Shown in pieces: positions 1-7,435 of a DNA stretch of 64,000 nt. The notes under the pieces were generated by a model. It did no database searches and was not told the DNA's origin. It saw only the letters and a list, made by a program, of their open reading frames with translations. The DNA is taken from the NCBI GenBank assembly GCA_017744915.1, contig JAGIAH010000007.1, positions 1 through 64,000 on the forward strand. Direction: 5' to 3'. Positions within the stretch are counted from its first letter, which is position 1. Each line of letters opens with the position of its first letter. The translations under genes and the position numbers were made by a program. This DNA comes from Agrobacterium tumefaciens (GTDB lineage Bacteria > Pseudomonadota > Alphaproteobacteria > Rhizobiales > Rhizobiaceae).

Positions 1-261
1 AACATTCCGGTCATGACCTACGGCCTGCGCACGGATTTCCAGGGCAAGCTTTTCCCGGCCTCGAAGGAACTGCTCGCCATTGCCGACGAGCTTCGCGAAA
101 TCCGCACCATCTGCCATTGCGGCCGCAAGGCGACGATGGTGGCGCGCTTCGGCAGTGACGGAAAGGTCGTGACGGAAGGTGCGCAGATCGATGTCGGCGG
201 CAACGAAAAATACGTTTCCTACTGCCGTCGCCACTGGGTGGAAACATTTAACGGCGGCTGA
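1..261 (+). CDS. tdk: Thymidine kinase, C-terminal part (5' end outside the window)
   Basis: This is the last 86 codons of a type II (TK1-like) thymidine kinase, which phosphorylates thymidine to dTMP in the salvage pathway. The reading frame is open from the window edge. The visible part begins with [13 protein letters not shown], the lasso loop that closes over the nucleoside, and then shows the zinc-ribbon cysteine pair in ICHCGRKA and its partner YCRRHW near the end. The ATP-binding P-loop and catalytic Glu must lie upstream of position 1. The frame ends at a TGA 114 bases before the pseudoazurin start. The identification is firm because the lasso and zinc motifs occur in the family order. 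Confidence 0.93.
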   Translation, partial: NIPVMTYGLRTDFQGKLFPASKELLAIADELREIRTICHCGRKATMVARFGSDGKVVTEGAQIDVGGNEKYVSYCRRHWVETFNGG

Positions 262-284
262 CCTTCTGCGTCCGGTTGCCGCAT

Positions 285-298
285 TTGATTTTTCGCAA
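285..298 (+). promoter_or_regulatory. Possible FNR/NnrR-type box upstream of pseudoazurin
   Basis: TTGATTTTTCGCAA fits the TTG-N8-CAA core of CRP/FNR-family sites. The left half (TTGAT) is perfect and the right half (CGCAA) has three of five consensus bases. It lies 77 bases before the pseudoazurin start codon. Oxygen- or NO-responsive control is common for pseudoazurin genes, so the placement is sensible, but a half-degenerate box can occur by chance. Confidence 0.35.
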
Positions 299-374
299 AG
301 ATGGCTCCCCGGCTCCTGCGCTAAGACGACAGCGACACATTCGCGTGGATGTGCTTTCTCTCAGGAGCAAAATT

Positions 375-827
375 ATGCAGAACAAAACTGCCAAATTCGC
401 CAGCCTCGCCATCGCCGCGGGCCTCTTTGCCTTCCCCGCCCTGTCGGCTGAAATCGAAGTGAAGATGCTCAACAAGGGCAGCGACGGTCAGGCGATGGTC
501 TTCGAACCCGCAACCGTCAAGGCAGCCGTCGGCGATGTCATCACCTTCGTTCCCGTCGACAAGGGCCATGATGCGGCAGCCGTCAAGGAAATGATCCCCG
601 AGGGTGCCGCCGATTTCAAGGGCAAGATGAACGAAGCCGTGAAGGTGACGGTGGAGAAGGAAGGCGCCTATGTCATCAAATGCACGCCGCATCTCGGCAT
701 GGGCATGGTTGCGCTCGTCGTCGTCGGCGATGCCGCGCCCGCCAATCTGGACGTCGTCAAGAACGGCAAATTACCGAAAAAGGCACGCGACCGGCTGAAC
801 GCCGAAATCACCAAACTCGGCCTCTAA
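375..827 (+). CDS. Pseudoazurin, periplasmic blue copper protein
   Basis: This is a 150-residue precursor of a type 1 copper protein that carries single electrons in the periplasm, classically to copper nitrite reductase. Residues 1-25 form a Sec signal peptide ending ALSA. The copper ligands are all present: H65, and C103, H106 and M111 in the CTPHLGMGM loop. After removing 25 residues these become H40, C78, H81 and M86, the standard pseudoazurin numbering. I chose the ATG at 375 because AGGAG lies seven bases upstream and the signal peptide begins there; a longer in-frame extension from 276 has no such support. No nitrite reductase gene is in the window, so the partner is inferred from the family. 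Confidence 0.95.
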   Translation: MQNKTAKFASLAIAAGLFAFPALSAEIEVKMLNKGSDGQAMVFEPATVKAAVGDVITFVPVDKGHDAAAVKEMIPEGAADFKGKMNEAVKVTVEKEGAYVIKCTPHLGMGMVALVVVGDAAPANLDVVKNGKLPKKARDRLNAEITKLGL

Positions 828-932
828 GCGCATATCCCTCCGGTTCCGCGACGGCTCACATTCCCTCGGCATTGTAAGAATGCCGTCACCGCCGGCGCGG
901 ACCGCAGGTTGAGAAAAGTTTCGCAATCATGT

Positions 933-956
933 TGTATCCCGGTTGACCGGGACATA
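933..956. repeat. 24-bp imperfect palindrome between pseudoazurin and the DUF2333 gene
   Basis: The core CCCGGTTGACCGGG (938-951) is a perfect inverted repeat with a two-base centre. The flanks extend the symmetry so that nine of eleven positions pair in each arm. It sits 106 bases after the pseudoazurin stop and 112 bases before the next start. No T-tract follows, so it looks more like an operator or small cruciform than an intrinsic terminator. Confidence 0.4.
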
Positions 957-1067
957 TCTGGAAGACAGTAAATGACCGCGGTTTGACGAAGCGCCGAAGG
1001 GCGCCCGGCCGGACCGCGGATTTTTCTTCCGGCGTCCAGCCCCACGGGCAGAGGAGACTATGACGAC

Positions 1068-2219
1068 ATGATAGACCGGATCACCGCTTTGATTCAGGCA
1101 GCCTTCAGCGCCATCGGCAGGGCCGCCGGTCTTCTCGTCGCATGGCTCCTGTGGCCTTTCATGGCCGCCCATGGCTGGTACAGCGGCCGCAACTGGCTCA
1201 TCAAGGGTCCGATTGCCGTCATCGTCATTCTTCTTGCGGGTTTTTACGGATATTTCGTCTGGCAAACGCAGGTCTGGACGAATTTCGATCCGGATTACGT
1301 AGCGCGCTACAAGCTCGAAGAACGCACCGTGCCCGCCGGACAGGAATTGCCCGCCGCCGCCCCGACGGGCGGTGCGACCGGCGCAGCGGCCAATACCTCC
1401 GCACCCGTCTGCCAGCGCTCGGCCATCGTCGATGCGGCCGCCGATCTCACCGATTTCAACGTCAACCAGAACGCATGGATTTCCTCCATGCTGCTTTACC
1501 GCCTCGGCCTCTTCGGCATGGACTGGGACAGCACGCCGTTTCTCGATAACAAGGCCTCGTTCCAGCGTGGCGTGAACCAGGCGGTGCGCCGCACCTCGGT
1601 GGAACTGGTGGATACGCTCGGCCGCGTGCGCGGAACCTCCGGCATCAACAACAATCTCCAGGAAGCCCGCGGAAACATGCAGTTCAGCGAATATTCCTGG
1701 TATTTCGGTCTCGATCCCTTTGGCCCCAAGACGCCGACCCCGGCCTATTACCGCGCCGCCATCCGCAGCTTCCAGGCCTTCAACGGCGAACTGACCGCCT
1801 GCAAGGCCGTGTTCGATACCCGCGCCGACAACCTGATCCAGTTCATCGACCGTATCGCCGGCGATATCGGCTCGACATCGGCGATCCTGCGCGAGCGTTC
1901 GGAAAACTATAATGGCGGCTGGTTCGACACCCGCGCCGACGACCGTTTCTGGTTCGCCTATGGCCAGCTTTATGGCTATTACGGCGTGCTTTCCGCCGCC
2001 GGATCGGACTTCGCGCAGGTCATTCGCGAGCGCAACCTGACCAACCTCTGGAACGACACGCTGATGCAGACGCGCGCTGCGCTGCGCATCCAGCCGGCAA
2101 TCATTTCCAACGGCGAGGAAAGCGGCTGGATCATGCCTTCGCACCTTGCCACCATGGGATTTTACGTTCTGCGGGTTCGCTCGAACCTCGTTGAGCTTCG
2201 CTCGGTTCTCGATCGGTAA
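1068..2219 (+). CDS. DUF2333 family membrane-anchored protein
   Basis: This 383-residue protein has one clear membrane segment near residues 45-65 (PIAVIVILLAGFYGYFVW), a second weaker hydrophobic stretch near 18-34, and a long soluble C-terminal part. A short Ala/Gly/Pro-rich linker (about residues 95-110) separates the membrane part from the domain. The domain carries aromatic-rich blocks such as EYSWYFGLDPFG and DDRFWFAYGQLYGYYG, which I recognise as typical of DUF2333, a family common in Proteobacteria without a known role. An inner-membrane location with the bulk in the periplasm is inferred. It stands alone, followed by a convergent LuxR-type gene. Confidence 0.85.
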   Translation: MIDRITALIQAAFSAIGRAAGLLVAWLLWPFMAAHGWYSGRNWLIKGPIAVIVILLAGFYGYFVWQTQVWTNFDPDYVARYKLEERTVPAGQELPAAAPTGGATGAAANTSAPVCQRSAIVDAAADLTDFNVNQNAWISSMLLYRLGLFGMDWDSTPFLDNKASFQRGVNQAVRRTSVELVDTLGRVRGTSGINNNLQEARGNMQFSEYSWYFGLDPFGPKTPTPAYYRAAIRSFQAFNGELTACKAVFDTRADNLIQFIDRIAGDIGSTSAILRERSENYNGGWFDTRADDRFWFAYGQLYGYYGVLSAAGSDFAQVIRERNLTNLWNDTLMQTRAALRIQPAIISNGEESGWIMPSHLATMGFYVLRVRSNLVELRSVLDR

Positions 2220-2250
2220 GCCGGCGGCGCTTTGCGAGCGGCGGCATCGA

Positions 2251-2967
2251 TCAGTTTATCAGGCCAAGGCGTATGGTCTTGGCCACGAGCTGTGTTCGAT
2301 TGACACAATCGAGCTTGCGAATGGCGTTGTTCATATAGGTATTGACGGTGTGTTCCGAGATGGACAGAAGCCCGGCGATTTCCACCGATGTCTTGCCCTG
2401 CGCCGTCCAGCGCACCACGTCCAGTTCCCGTTTGGTCAATGGCGAAGGGCCTTTGGCGCCGTTGCGACAAAGGCGGTCATAGACCTCCAGCGCGTGCAGC
2501 GCGATCATGCCGAGTTCGTTCAGCGAGGCCTGCGGCAGGAGATCGCGATCACCCGCGAAATTCAGCAGATGCCGGTTGCCGTACATGCCGTGGACCGGCA
2601 CCATGAGACCGGAGGTTATGCCCATGCTGCCGAGCGAAGCCGCCGCTTCCACCAACGGCCCGCAGGCGATATCCGGATCCTGCAGCGACCAATATTGCGG
2701 CATCATTGATGACGCGCCGCGCTTGATGACCGGGCAATCCCCCAGCGCGCCATCCTTGGTCATCGCATTCACGACCCAGATGGGCAGGCTGCTTTCAGCC
2801 ACGGTCGGCAAGGCGTAGGGGTTCTGGCCGCCCGGCAAGCGCAGCAGGGTCACATAGGCATAACCGAAGGCGCGCATCACCTCCTGCAGCGCCTCCAGCC
2901 ATCGAGACTTGTCGGTCGCGGCCGAGAGTGCCTCGCAAAGTCTGGCCTGGCGCTCCGTCTTCACCAT
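2251..2967 (-). CDS. LuxR-type transcriptional regulator (solo)
   Basis: This 238-residue protein has the two-domain plan of quorum-sensing LuxR proteins. Residues 20-165 resemble an autoinducer-binding domain, with the DCPVIK and QYW segments where LuxR proteins carry their conserved Asp-Pro and Trp. Residues 176-236 form a LuxR/GerE helix-turn-helix (LTKRELDVVRWTAQGKT followed by SEHTVNTYMNN). No luxI-type synthase is nearby, so it is a solo or orphan regulator. The Asp-Pro pair is interrupted by a Cys, which may mean altered or no acyl-homoserine-lactone binding. Its target is unknown; the neighbouring UPF0114 gene on the same strand lies upstream of it by about 100 bases. Confidence 0.85.
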   Translation of the reverse strand: MVKTERQARLCEALSAATDKSRWLEALQEVMRAFGYAYVTLLRLPGGQNPYALPTVAESSLPIWVVNAMTKDGALGDCPVIKRGASSMMPQYWSLQDPDIACGPLVEAAASLGSMGITSGLMVPVHGMYGNRHLLNFAGDRDLLPQASLNELGMIALHALEVYDRLCRNGAKGPSPLTKRELDVVRWTAQGKTSVEIAGLLSISEHTVNTYMNNAIRKLDCVNRTQLVAKTIRLGLIN

Positions 2968-3066
2968 TCACGCACCCTCGTCACGCCCGGGCGCGATGCC
3001 CGGAACGAGAAACATGCGGCATGGCTAAACGGGGTTGCGACCTTCATATCGGGCGGGCCATCCTGA

Positions 3067-3588
3067 TCAAAGCACCAGTTTTTCGGATTTGTCCTTCGGC
3101 TTGGCCATCAGTTTTTCGAGAAAACCGAGCATGACCGCCGAGACGACGAAAGCAAGGTGAATGATGGTGAACCACATCAGCTTGCTGTCCGAATATTGAT
3201 TGGCGTTGAGGAAGATCTGCAGCAGGTGGATCGACGAGATCGCCACGATCGACGACGCGACCTTGATCTTCAGGCTGCCGGAATCCAGCTTGCCCAGAAA
3301 TGAAACCTCGGCATCCGCATCATCGAAGCGGCTGACGAAATTCTCGTAGCCGGAGATCATCACCATGACGATCAGGCTGGCGACCAGCGCCGCGTCGATG
3401 AGACCGAGCATGGCGAGGATCATGTCCGCTTCGTCGTAGGTGAAAACATTCTTCGCAACTTTCAGAAATTTAAGCGCGAAAGAAAAGGCATAAACACCGA
3501 GTGCGGCGACGAGCCCTAGATAAAAGACGACGAGCAGCCAGCGGCTGGAGAGAATGATCCGCTCGACGAGCAGTTCAAGAGACTTCAT
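3067..3588 (-). CDS. UPF0114 (YqhA/TIGR00645) family integral membrane protein
   Basis: This 173-residue protein has four hydrophobic segments (about 14-38, 55-79, 113-130 and 138-158). The N-terminal pattern LLVERIILSSRWLLVVFYLGL and the later SGYENFVSRFD are characteristic of UPF0114, a small conserved inner-membrane family including E. coli YqhA. The biochemical role is not known. It is transcribed on the minus strand ahead of the LuxR-type gene and diverges from the TonB receptor, with the iron-regulated intergenic region between them. Confidence 0.88.
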   Translation of the reverse strand: MKSLELLVERIILSSRWLLVVFYLGLVAALGVYAFSFALKFLKVAKNVFTYDEADMILAMLGLIDAALVASLIVMVMISGYENFVSRFDDADAEVSFLGKLDSGSLKIKVASSIVAISSIHLLQIFLNANQYSDSKLMWFTIIHLAFVVSAVMLGFLEKLMAKPKDKSEKLVL

Positions 3589-3783
3589 TTCCGTATCCGA
3601 TTAATGATCTGTTTATTGTATGGGGCATGTTTTTCTTTCGCCATGTAAACTGGCTGCGAATATCCTAGCAAGCGGCAATGTCGGGACTTTGGCAACATCA
3701 CGGTGTTTTCACCTCGGCCGATCATTTTGGCCGGGACCCGGCAAACGTAATATTTTTGCAACATATCCTTTTGCTTTAAAACA

Positions 3784-3825
3784 TGATGCAAAGAGTCATA
3801 TATAATATGTTGACAGTTAGCCTCA
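3784..3825 (+). promoter_or_regulatory. Two tandem RirA iron-responsive (IRO) boxes
   Basis: TGA-N9-TCA, the published core of the rhizobial RirA operator, occurs twice: 3784-3798 and 3811-3825, with starts 27 bases apart. A TATAAT hexamer lies at 3801-3806 between them. A consensus TTGACA (3810-3815) overlaps the second box, so binding would occlude the promoter. The boxes lie 120-160 bases upstream of a haem-type TonB receptor, a classic iron-repressed gene. RirA is the Rrf2-type iron-sulfur repressor of Rhizobiaceae. Confidence 0.7.
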
Positions 3826-3878
3826 TGTTTTTTAGTCGTCGCGTATCGGCTCGCCCGTAACAAATCAGAACATGTCCA

Positions 3879-3914
3879 GCCGCGCTGAGCGCGGCGCGTT
3901 TTTGCGCGCCGTGG
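3879..3914 (+). promoter_or_regulatory. GC-rich stem-loops in the leader of the TonB receptor gene
   Basis: Two adjacent hairpins can form in the 5' leader: CCGCGC-TGA-GCGCGG and, overlapping it, GGCGCG with CGCGCC around a T-rich loop (3893-3910). They end 30 bases before the start codon. They are stable enough to affect translation or RNA decay, but no known riboregulator is recognised. Confidence 0.3.
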
Positions 3915-3944
3915 CTTATCTGCGCGCATATCCGGGGGTATTTA

Positions 3945-6188
3945 ATGTCCATTTCACGCACGCAATCCGCGCTGCTTCTGTGCACCGCCATGTCTCTTCT
4001 TTCCCTTGCCGGCCAAGCACGGGCGCAGGATGCCGCTTCGCAGGAAAACGGCGCCACCACGCTCGAAAAGATCGTGGTCAAGGGCAAGCGCGTCAAAAGC
4101 GCCAATGCCGCCGCCGAAACGCCGCTCGCAAGCCAGACGAGCGCGGAAGACATCCGCAAGAAAGACATCGGCAGCATCAAGGACCTCGGAAACACCACTG
4201 AGCCGGGCGTGGATTATGTGGATGCCAAACCCGGCAAGCCGGGTGGATTGTTCATTCGCGGCCTTGGCGGCGCCCGCGTCGTGACCCTGATCGACAATAT
4301 CCCCGTTCCCTTCTTCGAAAACTTCGCCCGCCAGGGTCAGGCCACCACCACCCTGAGCAATACGAATTCGAGCTTTGATTTTTCCTCGCTTTCGACTGTC
4401 GACGTGGTACGCGGCGCTGATTCCAGCCGCATCGGCTCCGGCGCTCTCGGCGGCGCGCTGGTGTTGCGCACGCTTGAGCCGGAAGACCTGATCGGCGAAG
4501 GCAAGGATTGGGGTGGCGTCGCCAAGACCACCTATGACAGCGAGGACAGAAGCGTCGGCGGGTCGCTCGCCGTCGCCAAGAAGATCGAGAACACCTCGGT
4601 CCTGTTCCAGGGTTCGTACAAGCGCGGCAACGAGACGGATAACAAGGGCACGGACGATGTCTACGGAATGCGCCGTACCAAGCCCAATCCCGCCGACACC
4701 TACGAAAGCAACCTGCTGTTCAAGATCCGCCAGGATCTGGAAGGCGGCCACCGCATCGGCCTGACGGCCGAGCGTTATTCGCTGAGAAACCGCAGCGACA
4801 TGAAGACCCTGCAGAGCGTCAGCGTAACCGGCACGGGATCGACCTATCGGATCGGCGACTATCGGGGCCACGAGAATACGGAGCGCGATCGCGTCTCGCT
4901 CGATTACGAATACGAAGCGCCTTCGACCGACGGCCTGATCGACGCCGCTGATCTCTCGCTCTACTGGACACGTCTTTCCAAGGAGTCCGGTGCGGGCGAC
5001 CGCCTGACCAACAATTCGATCTATATTCGTGAAGACAGCATGCGCAACAGCGCGTTCGGCATCGTCGGCGGCCTTGAATCCGGTTTCGAACTCGGCGGCG
5101 TGCAGCACACGGTCCGCTTCGGCGGCAATGCCATGACAACCGATTTCAGCCAGGCGCTTTATGCAAACACGGCCGGAGTGACGTCTTCATCCCAGTCGGA
5201 CATGCCGGATGTAAGCGGCAAGAGCCTCGGGCTTTATCTCGATGATGAAATCGCCTTTGGCAACGGTTTCCGCCTGACCCCCGGCCTGCGCTTTGACTCC
5301 TACGATTACGATCCGGATGGCTCGGTATCCAGCAACAGCGGCTACAGAACCTTCGGCCTGCCGAGCGGCAACAGCGGTTCCCGCTTCTCGCCGAAACTGC
5401 TCGCGACCTATGACCTCACGCCGGAACTGCAGCTTTTCGCGCAATGGTCCATGGCGTACCGCGCACCCACCATCAACGAGCTTTATCTGAACTTCTCGAA
5501 TATCAGCTCGGGCGGATATGCGGTCATCGGCAATTCCGAACTGAACCCGGAAACGAGCAATGGCTTCGAGATCGGCGCGAATTACGCCTCCGGCGATCTT
5601 TCCGGAAGCCTGATGCTGTTCCACAACAAATACAAGAACTTCATCGAGCAATATACGACGACGACCAGCCTCTTCTCCTTCAGAGGTTCACCGGGCAGCC
5701 TGTTCACCTATCGCAACCGTAACAATGTCGAAATCTCCGGTGTCGAGGCCAAGGTCCGCAAGGAGCTCGCAAACGGCTTCTTCGCCCATGCTTCGCTTGC
5801 TTATGCCTATGGCAAGGATACCGACACCAACGAATTCATTCGCACGGTGGCACCCTTCAAGTCGATCGTCGGCATCGGCTATGAGCAGGACGTCTGGGGC
5901 ACGGAACTGACCGGCGTCTTCTCGTCCAGCATGCGCGACGACAGGGTGGCCAACACCTACGATGCGCCCGGTTACGGCATCTTCAACCTGACCGGCTGGT
6001 GGGAGCCGGAACAGGCCAAGGGCCTGCGCATCCAGGCCGGCATCTATAACCTGTTCGACAGAAAGTACTGGAATGCCGTCGGCGTCCGCGACATCAACCC
6101 CAATGCCGTCAGCACCGTCAACCAGCCGGTCGACTTCTATTCGGAAGCGGGACGCACCTTCAAAATCTCCCTGACCCAGAAATTCTAA
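3945..6188 (+). CDS. TonB-dependent outer-membrane receptor, haem/haemoglobin type
   Basis: This 747-residue receptor should import haem or haemoprotein iron across the outer membrane using TonB energy. Residues 1-27 are a signal peptide (cleavage after ARA). A TonB-box-like LEKIVVKG follows near residue 41, then the plug domain with GLFIRGLGGARV and VDVVRGADSSRIGSGALGG. The long beta-barrel ends in the terminal aromatic QKF. YRAP (505-508) and ELNPE (about 532-536) correspond to the FRAP and NPNL motifs of haem receptors, which is why I prefer haem over a siderophore as ligand. Two IRO boxes upstream predict iron repression and a strong intrinsic terminator follows the stop. No haem ABC transporter genes lie next to it here. 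Confidence 0.88.
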   Translation: MSISRTQSALLLCTAMSLLSLAGQARAQDAASQENGATTLEKIVVKGKRVKSANAAAETPLASQTSAEDIRKKDIGSIKDLGNTTEPGVDYVDAKPGKPGGLFIRGLGGARVVTLIDNIPVPFFENFARQGQATTTLSNTNSSFDFSSLSTVDVVRGADSSRIGSGALGGALVLRTLEPEDLIGEGKDWGGVAKTTYDSEDRSVGGSLAVAKKIENTSVLFQGSYKRGNETDNKGTDDVYGMRRTKPNPADTYESNLLFKIRQDLEGGHRIGLTAERYSLRNRSDMKTLQSVSVTGTGSTYRIGDYRGHENTERDRVSLDYEYEAPSTDGLIDAADLSLYWTRLSKESGAGDRLTNNSIYIREDSMRNSAFGIVGGLESGFELGGVQHTVRFGGNAMTTDFSQALYANTAGVTSSSQSDMPDVSGKSLGLYLDDEIAFGNGFRLTPGLRFDSYDYDPDGSVSSNSGYRTFGLPSGNSGSRFSPKLLATYDLTPELQLFAQWSMAYRAPTINELYLNFSNISSGGYAVIGNSELNPETSNGFEIGANYASGDLSGSLMLFHNKYKNFIEQYTTTTSLFSFRGSPGSLFTYRNRNNVEISGVEAKVRKELANGFFAHASLAYAYGKDTDTNEFIRTVAPFKSIVGIGYEQDVWGTELTGVFSSSMRDDRVANTYDAPGYGIFNLTGWWEPEQAKGLRIQAGIYNLFDRKYWNAVGVRDINPNAVSTVNQPVDFYSEAGRTFKISLTQKF

Positions 6189-6216
6189 ACCGGGACAGGA
6201 CAATCATCTCCAGTCG

Positions 6217-6243
6217 GGGCGGCCTTCGGGTCGCCCTTTTTTT
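6217..6243 (+). terminator. Intrinsic terminator after the TonB receptor
   Basis: An 8-bp stem (GGGCGGCC with GGTCGCCC, one G-T pair) closes a TTCG tetraloop and is followed by seven T residues. It lies 29 bases after the receptor stop codon and separates it from the convergent extensin-like gene. Confidence 0.92.
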
Positions 6244-6244
6244 G

Positions 6245-7153
6245 TCAGCGGCAATAGAGATAGCCGCCTTTTCGCTCCAGCACGTCGAGATGCAGGTGAT
6301 CCTGATGGGTGGCATCACTGCCGGGGGAGAGAACGGTGCGGAAGAACAGGCAGGCGGCGGCGGTGATGGTGCGCTGGAAAGCGCCCTCCGGCGCTCCGTC
6401 CTCGCCTCGCGGTTTCATCACCAGCGGCTCGCCCTTATCGAAGGAGATCGTGGAAATATCGACCGCATTGCCCCTGGCATGTTCGGAAATCTTGCCGTTT
6501 GCCGCTCCGTTGCGGTTACGGCAGATATAGGTCGAGGCATTGGCGATGGCTGTCACCTTCTTCTCTGGCATGGCAAGGGCCGCGGCCGGAAGCATCATCT
6601 CCTTCGTCCAGCGGGAAAGGGCCAGCGCCGTTTCACAGCGCATGGTGCCGGAAGGCTCCAGCTTGATGCCGGGTAAAACCACGGAAAGCTCGACGGGCGC
6701 TTCGATGCCGCAACCCTGTTCCTCGTCGCGGATCGGCTCAAGCTCTTTGAACTCCGCACCGATCTCCTTCAATGCACCAAGGCAGGCCTGAAGTGCGGCC
6801 GGGTCTTCCGGCTTCACCGGCTCCGGCGGCTTTTCGTCGGGTTTGGCCGCCTCGCCATCCGGCTTGTGTTGTTCCCCATCGTCTTTACCCTCGCCTTCCT
6901 TCTTGGCGTCGCCGGAACCTTTGTCAGCGGGTGTCTTTTCACCATGCGCGCGCGGTCCTTCCGGAAGCTGCGGCTTCGGGGCCGGTTTCGGTGCTTCCGC
7001 CGGGCCTGGCGGCTTCTCATCCGATGGCTTTTCCGAAGGGGTGGCGGATTGCCCCTCACCCGGTTTCGGCTGCGGCACCGGCACCTGCGCCGGCGGTTCG
7101 GAAGCGGAAATCAATGCAAGGCTCGTTACCAGAAGACACAGGCGATGAAGCAT
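6245..7153 (-). CDS. Secreted extensin-like C-terminal domain protein (M15-like fold)
   Basis: This is a 302-residue exported protein. The chosen ATG at 7153 starts a good signal peptide (MLHRLCLLVTSLALISA) and has GGAG upstream; an ORF extension to 7216 adds no signal-like sequence. A low-complexity Pro/Lys/Glu-rich linker covers about residues 20-120. The C-terminal half matches the extensin-like domain, with SEHARGNAVDIS and HQDHLHLD, which resemble the His, Asp and His zinc ligands of M15 peptidoglycan peptidases. Two Cys pairs could form disulfides. A cell-envelope role, perhaps peptidoglycan hydrolysis, is inferred. Its stop lies two bases past the T-tract of the convergent terminator. 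Confidence 0.85.
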   Translation of the reverse strand: MLHRLCLLVTSLALISASEPPAQVPVPQPKPGEGQSATPSEKPSDEKPPGPAEAPKPAPKPQLPEGPRAHGEKTPADKGSGDAKKEGEGKDDGEQHKPDGEAAKPDEKPPEPVKPEDPAALQACLGALKEIGAEFKELEPIRDEEQGCGIEAPVELSVVLPGIKLEPSGTMRCETALALSRWTKEMMLPAAALAMPEKKVTAIANASTYICRNRNGAANGKISEHARGNAVDISTISFDKGEPLVMKPRGEDGAPEGAFQRTITAAACLFFRTVLSPGSDATHQDHLHLDVLERKGGYLYCR

Positions 7154-7234
7154 TTTTCGGGGCACTCCTGACCGTTTCGGCAGGAGTGCAACGCCGCGGC
7201 GGCCCGTAAGGTTCATTCCCTCACCGAAATCCGC

Positions 7235-7263
7235 TTGCCAAGGCGGACCGTGCGCGCTAACAA
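7235..7263 (+). promoter_or_regulatory. Promoter of the trpL-trpE(G) unit
   Basis: TTGCCA (7235-7240) and TAACAA (7258-7263) are separated by 17 bases. Transcription would start about seven bases after the -10 box, at or one base before the A of the trpL ATG at 7271. That agrees with the leaderless trpL described in Sinorhizobium meliloti. Confidence 0.75.
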
Positions 7264-7270
7264 TTTTCCC

Positions 7271-7330
7271 ATGAACATCGTGTCTAAGAACATTGCTAAC
7301 TGGTGGTGGGGCAGCTTTTCGCGGCCTTGA
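7271..7330 (+). CDS. trpL: trp leader peptide with three consecutive Trp codons
   Basis: A 19-codon ORF reads MNIVSKNIANWWWGSFSRP. Codons 11-13 are TGG TGG TGG, the signature of a tryptophan attenuator leader. There is no ribosome-binding site, and the predicted transcription start coincides with the ATG, so translation is probably leaderless. Ribosome stalling at the Trp codons under starvation would prevent formation of the terminator hairpin at 7356-7385. In S. meliloti the homologous peptide (peTrpL) also acts in trans; whether this one does is unknown. Confidence 0.93.
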   Translation: MNIVSKNIANWWWGSFSRP

Positions 7331-7355
7331 CCAGTCATGTCTTCAGACAAAGTCC

Positions 7356-7385
7356 AAGCCGCCCGAATTTTCAGGCGGCTTTTTT
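7356..7385 (+). terminator. trp attenuator terminator hairpin
   Basis: AAGCCGCC (7356-7363) pairs perfectly with GGCGGCTT (7374-7381) around a ten-base loop, followed by a run of six T residues. It is 25 bases after the trpL stop codon and 50 bases before trpE(G). The GGCAGC and GCGGCC segments just upstream offer alternative pairing for an antiterminator. Confidence 0.92.
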
Positions 7386-7435
7386 GTTATTTTGCCGCCT
7401 GTCATCGGGCCTGAACAACGGGAAGTGCGAAAGAA

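Larger units (their letters stand above)
7271..7385 (+). ncRNA. Attenuated trp leader RNA (rnTrpL-like sRNA)
   Basis: Termination at the attenuator would release an RNA of about 115 nt from the trpL start to the T-tract. In Sinorhizobium and relatives the equivalent RNA, rnTrpL, is a trans-acting sRNA. Here only its potential is visible: promoter, leaderless ORF and terminator in the right order and spacing. Activity in this organism is inference. Confidence 0.6.
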
